Positions 44,979 to 53,877 of a DNA stretch of 64,000 nucleotides are shown one piece after another (within the stretch, counting starts at the first letter, position 1; each line of letters starts with the position of its first letter). The notes under the pieces were generated by a model. It was not told the origin of the DNA. It ran no database searches and was given only the letters and a program-made list of their open reading frames with translations. The position numbers were made by a program, and so were the translations under genes. This stretch comes from Herbaspirillum sp. alder98. Its GTDB lineage: Bacteria > Pseudomonadota > Gammaproteobacteria > Burkholderiales > Burkholderiaceae_D. The DNA lies in contig NZ_JAIUCY010000001.1 of NCBI RefSeq assembly GCF_020179755.1, positions 434,001-498,000 on the forward strand, in the 5' to 3' direction.

Positions 44979-45468
44979 TATTAGAAGACAGGAAAACAGC
45001 AGGGCAAAGCGGGCCTCGACAGGCCGCAATTGTATTGCTGACAAGATACAGCAACAATCGATAAGGTTGCCCGCCAGAAAAATAAGGGCTGACCAGGGCA
45101 AAGGCATTGCTTTCAGGAAAAAGCTCGCTAGAATCGTGAGCGCGTCGCACAAATCGAACAAGCGCGATCACCGCTGGGAGGCGGAGCGACGCCAAATTGG
45201 AACAAATGGGGGAATTCACTCGCTGTTTGCGCGATGAGACGCACAACCGCAGTCCTATACTCAGCATGAGGGGATGGTAGGCTGGTGCTGCCTGTGATTG
45301 CGCCTCGCATGAATCAAGGCACCCTTCAGACCATCGTCAACGCGCCGTTATGCACTTCAACCGGATAACACCGCGTGACACGCTGCGCCCCCCATCCAGG
45401 GCGTGACGTGCGTGCCGATCCCGGGCCGGCTAATCGAAAGAACCAGTTTTGTTGGGAGAATCAAAAAC
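44979..45468. other. Intergenic region between btuB and cheZ
   Basis: 490 bases without a credible gene. A plus-strand TTGCTT (45107)-16-TAGAAT (45129-45134) could start a transcript reading toward cheZ with a leader of about 330 bases. I find no B12 box on the minus strand. Confidence 0.45.
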
Positions 45469-46194
45469 ATGAGCGACGACGTTGATTTGGAAGCACTGTT
45501 TGACGAAATTTCTGCGCAGAGCCTGCCGGCCCCTGCTAGCGGGACGGCCGAAGCCGCGCCCCCGGGCGCAGCCGCCGACGCCGAGGAGCAGGCCGACAAG
45601 CCCATGTACGAACGCCTGGGCGGGATCGTCCGGCTGCTGCACGATTCGATGCGCGAACTTGGCTATGACCGGTCGCTGACCGATGTCGCGACCCAGATCG
45701 GCGACGCCCAGAGCCGCCTCGAGCACGTCGCCACCCTGACCGAACAGGCAGCCAACAAGGTGCTCAACGCGCTCGACTCGGGCATGCCGGCGCAGGACCG
45801 CCTGCAGAACGAAGCCAAGGACATCAACGATCGCTGGGCCAAGCTGTACGCCGGCCAGATGAGCATCGACGAATTCAAGCTGCTGGCGGGCGATTCGCAA
45901 AAATTCTCCAACTCGGTGCTCGAATCGACCGAGGCCGAGAAGGCGCGCATGCTGGAAATCATGATGGCCCAGGACTTCCAGGACATCACCGGGCAATTGA
46001 TCAAGAAGATCGTGGGCATCACCACCGTGGCAGAACGCGAACTGGCGCAGTTGCTGCGCGACAATGCGCCGCCCGAGGTCAAGGCCCAGATCGAAGCAGA
46101 AAAACCGGTCTCGCTGATGAATGGTCCGGCCGTGCCCGGTACCGCCATGGGCCAGCCTGACGTCGATGACTTACTCGATAGCCTGGGGTTCTAA
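45469..46194 (+). CDS. cheZ: CheZ, phosphatase of phospho-CheY
   Basis: A 241-residue chemotaxis protein that removes phosphate from CheY. The long helical hairpin with the catalytic glutamine segment MMAQDFQDITGQLIKK and a C-terminal CheY-binding peptide (DVDDLLDSLGF) are both intact. ATG 45469 follows gttgggagaa. Its TAA shares one base with the cheA start codon (TAATG). The gene lies outside any flagellar cluster in this window. Confidence 0.93.
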   Translation: MSDDVDLEALFDEISAQSLPAPASGTAEAAPPGAAADAEEQADKPMYERLGGIVRLLHDSMRELGYDRSLTDVATQIGDAQSRLEHVATLTEQAANKVLNALDSGMPAQDRLQNEAKDINDRWAKLYAGQMSIDEFKLLAGDSQKFSNSVLESTEAEKARMLEIMMAQDFQDITGQLIKKIVGITTVAERELAQLLRDNAPPEVKAQIEAEKPVSLMNGPAVPGTAMGQPDVDDLLDSLGF

Positions 46195-48071
46195 TGGATG
46201 ACGAAATGCTCAAGGATTTTGTCGTTGAAGCGTTGGAGCTTGCTACCAACGTGGAAGAGCATCTGCTGACGCTCGAACGACATCCTGACGACCTGGAAAT
46301 CCTCAATGCGGTATTCCGCGCCTTCCACACCATCAAGGGCGGCGCCGGTTTCGTCAACCTGCCGGCGATGGTGTCGGCCTGTCACCTGACCGAAAACCTG
46401 TTCGATGCGCTGCGCACCGGCAAGGCGCCCGTCACGCCGCTGGCCATCGAGGCCGCGTTGCAGGCGAGCGGTTTCGTGGCGGACCAGTTGACCGAACTGT
46501 CCAACGGCGCCGCGCCTGACAGCCTGGCATCGATGCCGGCCGACCTCGAGGGCATCCTGAACCAGGCCATCGAAGGCAAGGCTGCTGCGCCCGCCGCCGC
46601 TGCCGCAGCCCCTGCCGCCGTCGCCGCCCCGGTGGCAGCCCCGGCGATTGCCGCCACGGCAACACCGGCGGCCAACGGCGCCGGCGTGATGACCGACGGC
46701 CAGCTCGACTGGGATGCGCTGTACCGCGCCGTAGCGCCCAATGCCCCTGGCGCCGAAGCGCCTGCTGCTGCCGTGGCAGCCGCCGCGCCGGCCGCACCAG
46801 TGGCAGCGGCCGAAGCCGCAGCCCCCGCCGAAGTCGCCAAGGCTGCTCCGGCACAGCAAAACCGCCGCGCCTCCGACACCGGTAGCGCCAAGGAAGAAAG
46901 CATCCGTATCGATGCCGGCAAGCTCGATGCCCTGCTCGAAGTCGCCGGCGAATCGGTACAGGCCGCCAACCAGGCCGCCGTCCTGCTCGAGAAACTGCAG
47001 CAGTTCAAGTTTGAAGGCACCGCCGGCGCCCTGATGTCGACCCTGGCCGAAACGCTGGGCCGCGCCTCGCGCTATTCCAGCGAATTGCAGCGCGCCACGT
47101 TGTCGACGCGGATGCAACCGGTCGGCCGCCTGTTCCAGAAATTCCCGCGACTGGTGCGCGAACTGGCCAAGGATCTCGGCAAGGACGTTGACCTGGCCAT
47201 CTCGGGCGCCGACACCGAAGTCGACCGCGTGGTGGTCGACAGCCTCTACGATCCGCTGGTGCACATGCTGCGCAACTCGCTGGACCACGGCATCGAAGTC
47301 GATCGCGCCGCCGCCGGCAAGTCGAACAAGTCCACCATCTCGCTGCATGCCTGGCAGGCCGGTAGCAGCGTGATGATCGAGGTGTTCGACGATGGCAAGG
47401 GCATGGACCCCGAGATGCTGCGCAGCAAGGCGCTGGCCAAGGGCCTGATCACCGAACACCAGGCGCTGACTACCGACGAGGCGCTGCAACTGGTGTTCCT
47501 GCCGGGCTTCTCGACCAAGGAAGTGGCTTCCAGCGTGTCCGGCCGCGGGGTCGGCATGGACGTGGTCAAGACCGCCGTCGAAAAGCACCGGGGCACCATC
47601 CGTATCGATTCGACCATCGGCAAGGGCACCAAATTCTCGATCCGCCTGCCGATCGAACTGTCGATCATCCCGACCATGCTGGTGCGTTGCGCCGGCGCCC
47701 CGCTGGCGCTGCCGATGGCAGTGGTCGAACGGGTGGTCGAGCTGCCCGAGAATTTCGATGGCGTGGGCGGCGCCCCGGTCATGCGCGACCAGGGTCGTCC
47801 GTTGCCGGTCCATTCGCTGGCCGCCGTGCTGGGCTATGAACCGGGTGTCGAGCGGGTGGGCGTGGTGATGGCGGTACCGCATCCCTACATCCTCAGCGTG
47901 GAAGCAGTCGAAGGCACGGCCGACCTGGTCATCAAGCCATTGACCGCCATCCACACCAGCGGCATCACCGGCACGGCCCGTTCGGCCGAGGGCGAACTGG
48001 TGCTGGTGGTAGGCCTGTCGTTCCTGCTGGACGGCTGCCGCGATACCGAACGGGCGTTGGCGCAGGGCTAA
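46194..48071 (+). CDS. cheA: CheA-type chemotaxis histidine kinase lacking a clear P2 domain
   Basis: A 625-residue kinase. P1 has phospho-acceptor His45 in FRAFHTIKGGAGFVNLP; residues ~125-235 are an Ala/Pro-rich linker where the CheY-binding P2 domain would be; then come the dimerisation helices (ESIRIDAGKLDALLEVAGES), the ATPase domain (LRNSLDHGIE, DDGKGMD, GRGVGMDVV) and a C-terminal CheW domain. It is coupled to cheZ by TAATG. The order cheZ-cheA without cheY or cheW is unusual. Confidence 0.9.
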   Translation: MDDEMLKDFVVEALELATNVEEHLLTLERHPDDLEILNAVFRAFHTIKGGAGFVNLPAMVSACHLTENLFDALRTGKAPVTPLAIEAALQASGFVADQLTELSNGAAPDSLASMPADLEGILNQAIEGKAAAPAAAAAAPAAVAAPVAAPAIAATATPAANGAGVMTDGQLDWDALYRAVAPNAPGAEAPAAAVAAAAPAAPVAAAEAAAPAEVAKAAPAQQNRRASDTGSAKEESIRIDAGKLDALLEVAGESVQAANQAAVLLEKLQQFKFEGTAGALMSTLAETLGRASRYSSELQRATLSTRMQPVGRLFQKFPRLVRELAKDLGKDVDLAISGADTEVDRVVVDSLYDPLVHMLRNSLDHGIEVDRAAAGKSNKSTISLHAWQAGSSVMIEVFDDGKGMDPEMLRSKALAKGLITEHQALTTDEALQLVFLPGFSTKEVASSVSGRGVGMDVVKTAVEKHRGTIRIDSTIGKGTKFSIRLPIELSIIPTMLVRCAGAPLALPMAVVERVVELPENFDGVGGAPVMRDQGRPLPVHSLAAVLGYEPGVERVGVVMAVPHPYILSVEAVEGTADLVIKPLTAIHTSGITGTARSAEGELVLVVGLSFLLDGCRDTERALAQG

Positions 48072-48093
48072 GCCAGATCGCACCAGCTCCATG

Positions 48094-48124
48094 AAAATGG
48101 CATCCCGCGGGATGCCATTTTTTA
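48094..48124 (+). terminator. Terminator after cheA
   Basis: A 28-base perfect palindrome from 48094 to 48121 (arm AAAATGGCATCCCG) continuing into a T run. Its symmetry allows use by the convergent clcA too. Confidence 0.92.
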
Positions 48125-48146
48125 TTGCCCTCTGATGACCCTCACG

Positions 48147-49511
48147 TCACTTGTCGAACAAGTCCATCTGGCGTGCATCGTGCGGTTTCGGGGGGACGTT
48201 GCCGTCGGCTTGCCGATGACGCCGATAGCGTTCCGACAAGGCCTCGTACAGCGACGGCGCAAACAGGCGCGAGACCTGCGTGGCCAGTAGCGCCGTGGCC
48301 ATCAGTGAAATCACCAGCGCATGGCCGTTGATCATTTCCATGACGATCACGAACGCCGTGATCGGCGACTGCGTCACCGCCGCCAGGTAACCCACCATGG
48401 CCAGCGCGATCAGGGTCGGCAGCGAGATATCGCCAAACGCCATGTGCAGCAGATTGCCAAACCCGGCGCCGATGGACAGCGAAGGCGCGAAGATCCCGCC
48501 CGGAATGCCCGGCAGGTAGGACCCGACCAGGGCCGCCATCTTGGCCAGCGGATAGAACGCCGACAACTGCTGCTCGCCGCTCAGCAAACCGCGTGCCTCG
48601 AGGTAACCGCTACCGAAGGTCGCGCCCCCGGCGAGCACGCCGATCAGCGCCACCACCAGGCCGCACAAGGCCCCGAACAACACCGGACGCTGGCTGCGCA
48701 ATTGGCGCAAGGGCGCCGGTATCCAGCGCTGCGTATTGAGCAGCAGCCAGCAGAAGACGCCCCCTGCCACGCCCATCGACACGCCGCTCACCAACACCGC
48801 CAGCACCATCTCGCGGGCGCTGTCGACGACCGCCGTGATCGAGCCGAAATACACGGTATTGCCGTTCAGGCCAAGCGCCACGATGCCGGCAAAGATGATG
48901 GTGGTGATGATCACGCCACTGGCGCGCTGCTCGAAACTGCGCGAGAGCTCTTCGATGGCGAATACGATACCGGCCAGCGGCGTATTGAAAGCCGCCGCCA
49001 GGCCGGCGGCGGCGCCGGCCAGGATCAGTCGTTTTTCGATGGCCGCGCTGGCATGGCGTGGATAGAGCCGACGCAGGTTGAACATCAGCGCCGCCCCGAT
49101 CTGCACCGTGGGGCCTTCGCGACCGATGGCAAAGCCGCCCAGGATGCCCATGAACGAGACGCCGATCTTGCCGGCGACGATGCGCAACGTCAGCAGACGC
49201 CGGGCCAGTGGCGAATCATGCGGGGTATCGTCGCCGAGCACGGCGATGACTTGCGGAATGCCGCTGCCCTCGGCGCCGACGAAGAAGCGCCGGGTCAGCC
49301 AGACCGACGCCGCGCCGGTAGCCGGCGTGAGCAGCAGCGGTAACCAGGGGTGCTGCTGCTGCACGCCATGAAACAGCGAGAATCCATAATCGATCAGCCA
49401 GGCATACATCACCGCCACCAGGCCGGTGACCACCGCACCACTCCAGAGAATGCCGTATTGAAGCCACAGGCGACGCAGGCGACGCCGGGTCTGGATAGTC
49501 AGCGTGCTCAC
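48147..49511 (-). CDS. clcA: CLC-family chloride channel/transporter
   Basis: A 454-residue membrane protein. The selectivity-filter motifs GSGIPQ (82-87), GREGPTVQIG (130-139, with gating Glu132) and GIPGGIFAPSLSIGAG are conserved, so a Cl-/H+ antiporter or channel. The start is GTG at 49511, overlapping the cysB stop (GTGA). It is thus downstream of cysB on the same transcript, which is not a common pairing. Confidence 0.9.
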   Translation of the reverse strand: MSTLTIQTRRRLRRLWLQYGILWSGAVVTGLVAVMYAWLIDYGFSLFHGVQQQHPWLPLLLTPATGAASVWLTRRFFVGAEGSGIPQVIAVLGDDTPHDSPLARRLLTLRIVAGKIGVSFMGILGGFAIGREGPTVQIGAALMFNLRRLYPRHASAAIEKRLILAGAAAGLAAAFNTPLAGIVFAIEELSRSFEQRASGVIITTIIFAGIVALGLNGNTVYFGSITAVVDSAREMVLAVLVSGVSMGVAGGVFCWLLLNTQRWIPAPLRQLRSQRPVLFGALCGLVVALIGVLAGGATFGSGYLEARGLLSGEQQLSAFYPLAKMAALVGSYLPGIPGGIFAPSLSIGAGFGNLLHMAFGDISLPTLIALAMVGYLAAVTQSPITAFVIVMEMINGHALVISLMATALLATQVSRLFAPSLYEALSERYRRHRQADGNVPPKPHDARQMDLFDK

Positions 49512-50449
49512 AGCTCGTACATGTCCTTCTCGCCTTCCATGACCTGCGAGATCAGCTTGCGGTTGAGGGTCGGCGCCAGCAATTCGATGAAGGTATAGAC
49601 ATAGCCGCGCAGGTAAGCGCCCTGCTTGAGCGCCACGCGCGAGACGTTGGTGCCGAACAGGTGGCCGGCCGGCAAGGCGCGCAGGCCGCGGTCGCGTTCG
49701 GCGTCGAAGGCGATGCCGGCGATGATGCCCACGCCCATGCCCAGCTCGACATAGGTCTTGATGACATCGGCGTCGATCGCCTCCAGCACGATGTCAGGCT
49801 TCAGGTTGCGCAGGCCGAATGCATGATCGATCTTGCTGCGGCCGGTGAAGGCGGCGTCATAGGTGATCAGCGGATTGCTGGCGATTTCTTCCAGCGTCAG
49901 GTTCTTCGATTGCAGCAAGGGATGATCGGGCGGCACCACCACCACGTGTTCCCACTGGTAGCACGGCAGCGACACCAGGCCGTCGATGGCGGTCAGCGCC
50001 TCGGTGGCGATGGCGATGTCGGCCTGGTCGTTGCGCACCATCTCGGTGATCTGGCGCGGATTGCCCTGCAGCAACGAAAGATGCACCTTGGGATATTTCT
50101 GGGTAAATGCCTGCACCACCTTCGGCAGCGCATAGCGGGCCTGGGTGTGGGTGGTGGCGATGGTGAAGCTGCCGCTGTCGTGGGCGGCGAATTCCTTGCC
50201 GATGCGCTTGAGGCCATCGACTTCCTGCATGATCAGCTCCACCGATTTCAGCACCGCGCGACCGGGTTCGGTCAAGCCGCGAATGCGCTTGCCGTGGCGC
50301 GTGAAGATATCGACCCCCAGCTCTTCCTCGAGCTCGATGATGGCCTTGGATACGCCCGGCTGCGACGTGTAGAGCGCCTTGGCCGCCTCGGTAAGGTTGA
50401 AATTCTGACGCACCGCTTCGCGCACGAAACGGAATTGATGAAGATTCAT
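49508..50449 (-). CDS. cysB: CysB, LysR-type regulator of sulfur assimilation
   Basis: A 313-residue LysR regulator whose start MNLHQFRFVREAVRQNFNLTEAAKALYTSQPGVSKAIIELEEELG is the CysB/Cbl signature. The effector domain (TTHTQARYALPKVVQAF, GNPRQITEMVRN) matches the sulfate/N-acetylserine-responsive branch. It is divergent from the cysI operon, which it presumably activates. ATG 50449 is the family start. Length and domains are intact. Confidence 0.95.
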   Translation of the reverse strand: MNLHQFRFVREAVRQNFNLTEAAKALYTSQPGVSKAIIELEEELGVDIFTRHGKRIRGLTEPGRAVLKSVELIMQEVDGLKRIGKEFAAHDSGSFTIATTHTQARYALPKVVQAFTQKYPKVHLSLLQGNPRQITEMVRNDQADIAIATEALTAIDGLVSLPCYQWEHVVVVPPDHPLLQSKNLTLEEIASNPLITYDAAFTGRSKIDHAFGLRNLKPDIVLEAIDADVIKTYVELGMGVGIIAGIAFDAERDRGLRALPAGHLFGTNVSRVALKQGAYLRGYVYTFIELLAPTLNRKLISQVMEGEKDMYEL

Positions 50450-50554
50450 GGAAAGTCCTCGCAAACGGCCGCGCGACCGCTGCTGTTGTTAGCCTGCCCT
50501 CACTACCGGGGGCCAGCCGGCGGACGCCGACCAGCAAATTCGGTATTCGCACTT

Positions 50555-50578
50555 CTATATGCCAAAGACGTATATAAG
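50555..50578. promoter_or_regulatory. Candidate CysB site in the cysB-cysI gap
   Basis: CTATATGCC-AAAGACG-TATATAAG: TATAT-like halves flank an A-rich centre within an A/T-rich patch (50550-50650) that interrupts high-GC sequence. Position between the divergent genes suits CysB. The CysB consensus is loose, so confidence is limited. Confidence 0.4.
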
Positions 50579-50889
50579 CAAATAAATACTATGTAGTTTG
50601 GTTTGATACATAAGTTTATTACGATTTGTCGACTAATGGGCGAGGTGTTATGACTGTTTCTTATGAAGCCGCCAGACGCGTCGCCAGCGCGAGCCGCAAT
50701 GCGTTGCTGTTCGGGAGTAAACTGCACGGGCGACCATGGTCGCTGCAACCTTGTGTGGCCTGCTGGCGATTACGCTGACGAGCGTCGCCCCAAAAGCTGA
50801 TTTGAAGCTGATCGTGCAGGCTGGTTTTTCAATACGGAGCATGTCCGCATGCGTGCGCGGCTCCATAAGACGTTAACGGGGACTAAAAG
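50579..50889. other. Intergenic region upstream of cysI
   Basis: No gene-like frame with a ribosome site. Contains the 14-base perfect palindrome GCGACCATGGTCGC (50730-50743). A ggggac ribosome site precedes the cysI ATG. Confidence 0.45.
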
Positions 50890-52587
50890 ATGTACCGCTA
50901 TGACCAATACGATCACCAGATCGTCAAAGAGCGCGTCGCACAATACCGTGACCAGGTGCGTCGGCGCCTGTCGGATGAATTGGCCGAAGACGAGTTCCGC
51001 ATCCTGCGCCTGCAGAATGGACTGTACCTGCAGCGCCATGCCTACATGCTGCGCATCGCCATCCCCTACGGCATGCTGGCGTCGAACCAGTTGCGCAAGT
51101 TTGCCGAGATCGCCGTCAAGAACGACCGCGGCTACGGTCACTTCACCACCCGCCAGAATATCCAGTTCAACTGGATCAAGCTGGAAGAGTCCCCCGATAT
51201 CCTGGCCGAACTGGCCAGCGTCGAGATGCACGCCATCCAGACCTCGGGCAACTGCATCCGCAACACCACCTCGGACGAACTGGCAGGCGTGGCCGCCGAC
51301 GAAATCGTCGACCCCCGCCCCTACGCCGAGCTGATTCGCGAATGGAGCACCTTCCACCCCGAATTCGCCTACCTGCCGCGAAAGTTCAAGATCGCCATCA
51401 GCGGCGCGCTGGAAGACCGCGCGGCCACCGCCGTGCACGACATCGGCCTGCATGTGATCAAGAACGATGCCGGCGAAGTGGGCTTCCGCGTGCTGGTCGG
51501 CGGCGGCATGGGCCGCACGCCGATCCTGGGCAGCGTGATTCGTGACTTCCTGCCCTGGCAGCATGCGATGTCGTACCTGGAAGCGATCCTGCGGGTCTAC
51601 AACCAGTACGGCCGTCGCGACAACATGTACAAGGCGCGCATCAAGATCCTGGTCAAGGCCATCGGCCCCGAGGACTTTGCGCGCCAGGTCGAAGAAGAAT
51701 GGGCGCAGATCAAGGATGGCCCATCGACCCTGACCGAAGAAGAACTGCAACGCGTGGCGCAATTCTTCGTGGCCCCGGCCTACAAGACCCTGCCGGCCGT
51801 CGATGCCGAATTCGAGCGCAGGAAGTCGGAAGAGCGCGGCTTTGCCAACTGGCTGCAGCGCAACGTCAAGCCGCACAAGGTGCCCGGCTACGCGGCCGTG
51901 GTGCTGTCGCTGAAGAAACCCGGCGTGCCGCCGGGCGACATCACCGCCGACCAAATGAATTTCGTGGCCGACCTGGCCGACCAGTACAGCTTCGGCGAAC
52001 TGCGCGTGACCCACGAGCAGAACCTGGTGCTGGCCGATGTCGAACAGGGCGAACTGTACGCGGTGTGGCAACTGGCCAAGACGCACGGCCTGGCCACGCC
52101 CAACATCGGGCTGCTGACCGACATCATCTGCTGCCCGGGCGGCGACTTCTGCTCGCTGGCCAATGCCAAGTCGATCCCGATCGCGCAAGCCATCGCCGAG
52201 AAGTTCGAAGACATCGACTACCAGCACGACATCGGCGAGATCGAACTCAACATCTCGGGTTGCATCAACGCCTGCGGCCACCACCACGTCGGCAACATCG
52301 GCGTGCTGGGCGTCGACAAGGACGGCTCCGAGTGGTACCAGGTGTCGCTCGGCGGCGCCCAGGGCAATCAATCGTCGGTGGGCAAGATCATCGGACCGTC
52401 GTTCTCGGCGCCGCAGATGCCGACCGTCATCGATCGCCTGCTGCAGGTCTATGTGGCCCAGCGCAATGAAGACGAACGCTTCATCGACACGGTGCGCCGC
52501 ATCGGCGTCGCGCCCTTCAAGGAATTTGTTTACGCCACGCCGATTGCATCGGGTGCCTATGTCGCCGGAGAAGACGCACATGCCTGA
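50890..52587 (+). CDS. cysI: Sulfite reductase haemoprotein (nitrite/sulfite reductase family)
   Basis: A 565-residue siroheme enzyme reducing sulfite to sulfide. The [4Fe-4S]-siroheme ligands are Cys415, Cys421, Cys458 and Cys462 (CPGGDFC and CINAC), and the two ferredoxin-like/siroheme half domains are both present. It lacks the flavoprotein partner CysJ nearby, so electrons probably come from ferredoxin or another source. Overlaps the DUF934 gene by eight bases. First gene of the operon. Confidence 0.93.
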   Translation: MYRYDQYDHQIVKERVAQYRDQVRRRLSDELAEDEFRILRLQNGLYLQRHAYMLRIAIPYGMLASNQLRKFAEIAVKNDRGYGHFTTRQNIQFNWIKLEESPDILAELASVEMHAIQTSGNCIRNTTSDELAGVAADEIVDPRPYAELIREWSTFHPEFAYLPRKFKIAISGALEDRAATAVHDIGLHVIKNDAGEVGFRVLVGGGMGRTPILGSVIRDFLPWQHAMSYLEAILRVYNQYGRRDNMYKARIKILVKAIGPEDFARQVEEEWAQIKDGPSTLTEEELQRVAQFFVAPAYKTLPAVDAEFERRKSEERGFANWLQRNVKPHKVPGYAAVVLSLKKPGVPPGDITADQMNFVADLADQYSFGELRVTHEQNLVLADVEQGELYAVWQLAKTHGLATPNIGLLTDIICCPGGDFCSLANAKSIPIAQAIAEKFEDIDYQHDIGEIELNISGCINACGHHHVGNIGVLGVDKDGSEWYQVSLGGAQGNQSSVGKIIGPSFSAPQMPTVIDRLLQVYVAQRNEDERFIDTVRRIGVAPFKEFVYATPIASGAYVAGEDAHA

Positions 52588-53107
52588 CATCATCAAGAAC
52601 AAGACCATCGTCGCCGACGACTGGACCATCCTGCGCCTGGCCGAAGGCGAAAGCGCCGAGACGGTCACTGTCCCGGAAGGCAAAACCGTGGTGCCGCTGA
52701 CGGTCTGGAAAGCCCAGCGCGCGGCGCTTGAGCAACGCCCTGATCTGGGCGTCTGGCTGGCCAGCGATGAGCGTGCGGAAGAACTCAAGGGCGAACTGGA
52801 ACACTTCCAGGTGGTCGCCGTGGACTTCCCCAAGTTCGCCGATGGCCGGGGCTATTCGATCGCCTACAACCTGCGTGCGCGGCTGGGTTACACCGGCCAA
52901 TTGCGCGCCATCGGCGATGTGCTGCGCGACCAGTTGTTCTACATGCAGCGGGTCGGCTTCGACGCCTTCGCCGTGCGCGCCGACAAGGACATCCACGACG
53001 CCATCAAGGGGCTGACCGACTTCTCCGAGAAGTACCAGACCTCGTGGGACGAAAAGAACCCGCTGTTTCGTCGCGTGCGGCGCGAGAACACGCACAGCGC
53101 GGACTAA
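52580..53107 (+). CDS. DUF934 protein, sulfite reductase-associated
   Basis: A 175-residue protein of the DUF934 family, which occurs beside cysI in many proteobacteria. It begins MPDIIKNKTIVADDW and contains FPKFADGRGYSIAYNLRARLGYTGQLRAIGDVLRDQLFYMQRVGFDAF, the core of the family. It overlaps the cysI end, so the two are made together; a role in electron delivery or maturation of sulfite reductase is inferred. The open frame extending upstream is an artefact of the overlap. Confidence 0.88.
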   Translation: MPDIIKNKTIVADDWTILRLAEGESAETVTVPEGKTVVPLTVWKAQRAALEQRPDLGVWLASDERAEELKGELEHFQVVAVDFPKFADGRGYSIAYNLRARLGYTGQLRAIGDVLRDQLFYMQRVGFDAFAVRADKDIHDAIKGLTDFSEKYQTSWDEKNPLFRRVRRENTHSAD

Positions 53108-53122
53108 GGCAGGAGCAACATC

Positions 53123-53857
53123 ATGTCGGAACACGCTTTGCAGGACCTCATCGCACGCACCCGCGCCACGCTGGAACTGATCGCCAGCCAGTTTTCGCCG
53201 GCCGTGTTCGCGTCCAGCCTGGCGGCGGAAGACATGGTGTTGACCGACCTGATCCTGCGCGCAGGCTTGCAGGACCGGATCGGCATCTTCTCGCTGGAAA
53301 CCGGCCGGCTGCACGCCGAGACGCTGGAGATGTTCGACCGTATCAACGCCACCTATGGCTACCAGGTCGAGGCCTATCGCCCGCAGCCGGAAGCGGTCGA
53401 ACACTACGTGCGGCAGCACGGCCTCAACGCCTTCTACGACAGCGTCGAATTGCGCAAGGAATGCTGCCGCATCCGCAAGATGGAACCGCTCAACCGGGCC
53501 CTGGCCGGCAAGCGCGCCTGGGTCACCGGGCAGCGTCGGGCGCAGTCGGTCACCCGCGCCGCACTCGATGTGCAGGAGCGCGACGACGCCCACGGAATGG
53601 AAAAATTCAACCCCCTGGCCGACTGGTCCGAGCAGGACGTCTGGGACTACATCCGCGCCAATGACGTGCCCTACAATCGGCTGCACGACCAGGGATTTCC
53701 ATCGATCGGCTGCCAGCCCTGTACCCGCGCCATCGAACCCGGCGAGGATGTGCGCGCCGGACGCTGGTGGTGGGAAAATCCGGACTCCAAGGAGTGCGGC
53801 CTGCACGTGGTGGATGGCAAGCTCATTCGCATCAAGTCTCACGCAGCAACAAATTAA
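53123..53857 (+). CDS. cysH: Adenylyl-sulfate (APS) reductase, CysH
   Basis: A 244-residue reductase of APS to sulfite. It has the [4Fe-4S] cysteines Cys114-Cys115 (KECCRIRK) and Cys197/Cys200 (CQPC) that mark APS-type rather than PAPS-type enzymes, and the catalytic Cys225 in KECGLH. This matches the absence of a CysC kinase gene in the operon. Starts 15 bases after DUF934 with an aggagc site. Confidence 0.94.
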   Translation: MSEHALQDLIARTRATLELIASQFSPAVFASSLAAEDMVLTDLILRAGLQDRIGIFSLETGRLHAETLEMFDRINATYGYQVEAYRPQPEAVEHYVRQHGLNAFYDSVELRKECCRIRKMEPLNRALAGKRAWVTGQRRAQSVTRAALDVQERDDAHGMEKFNPLADWSEQDVWDYIRANDVPYNRLHDQGFPSIGCQPCTRAIEPGEDVRAGRWWWENPDSKECGLHVVDGKLIRIKSHAATN

Positions 53858-53877
53858 TCAGCATCGGAAGGCCCGGC

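Noticed and set aside
44979-45468. Cobalamin riboswitch upstream of btuB
   Set aside because: I looked for the B12 box and the conserved core on the minus strand and did not find them; a model search would settle it.
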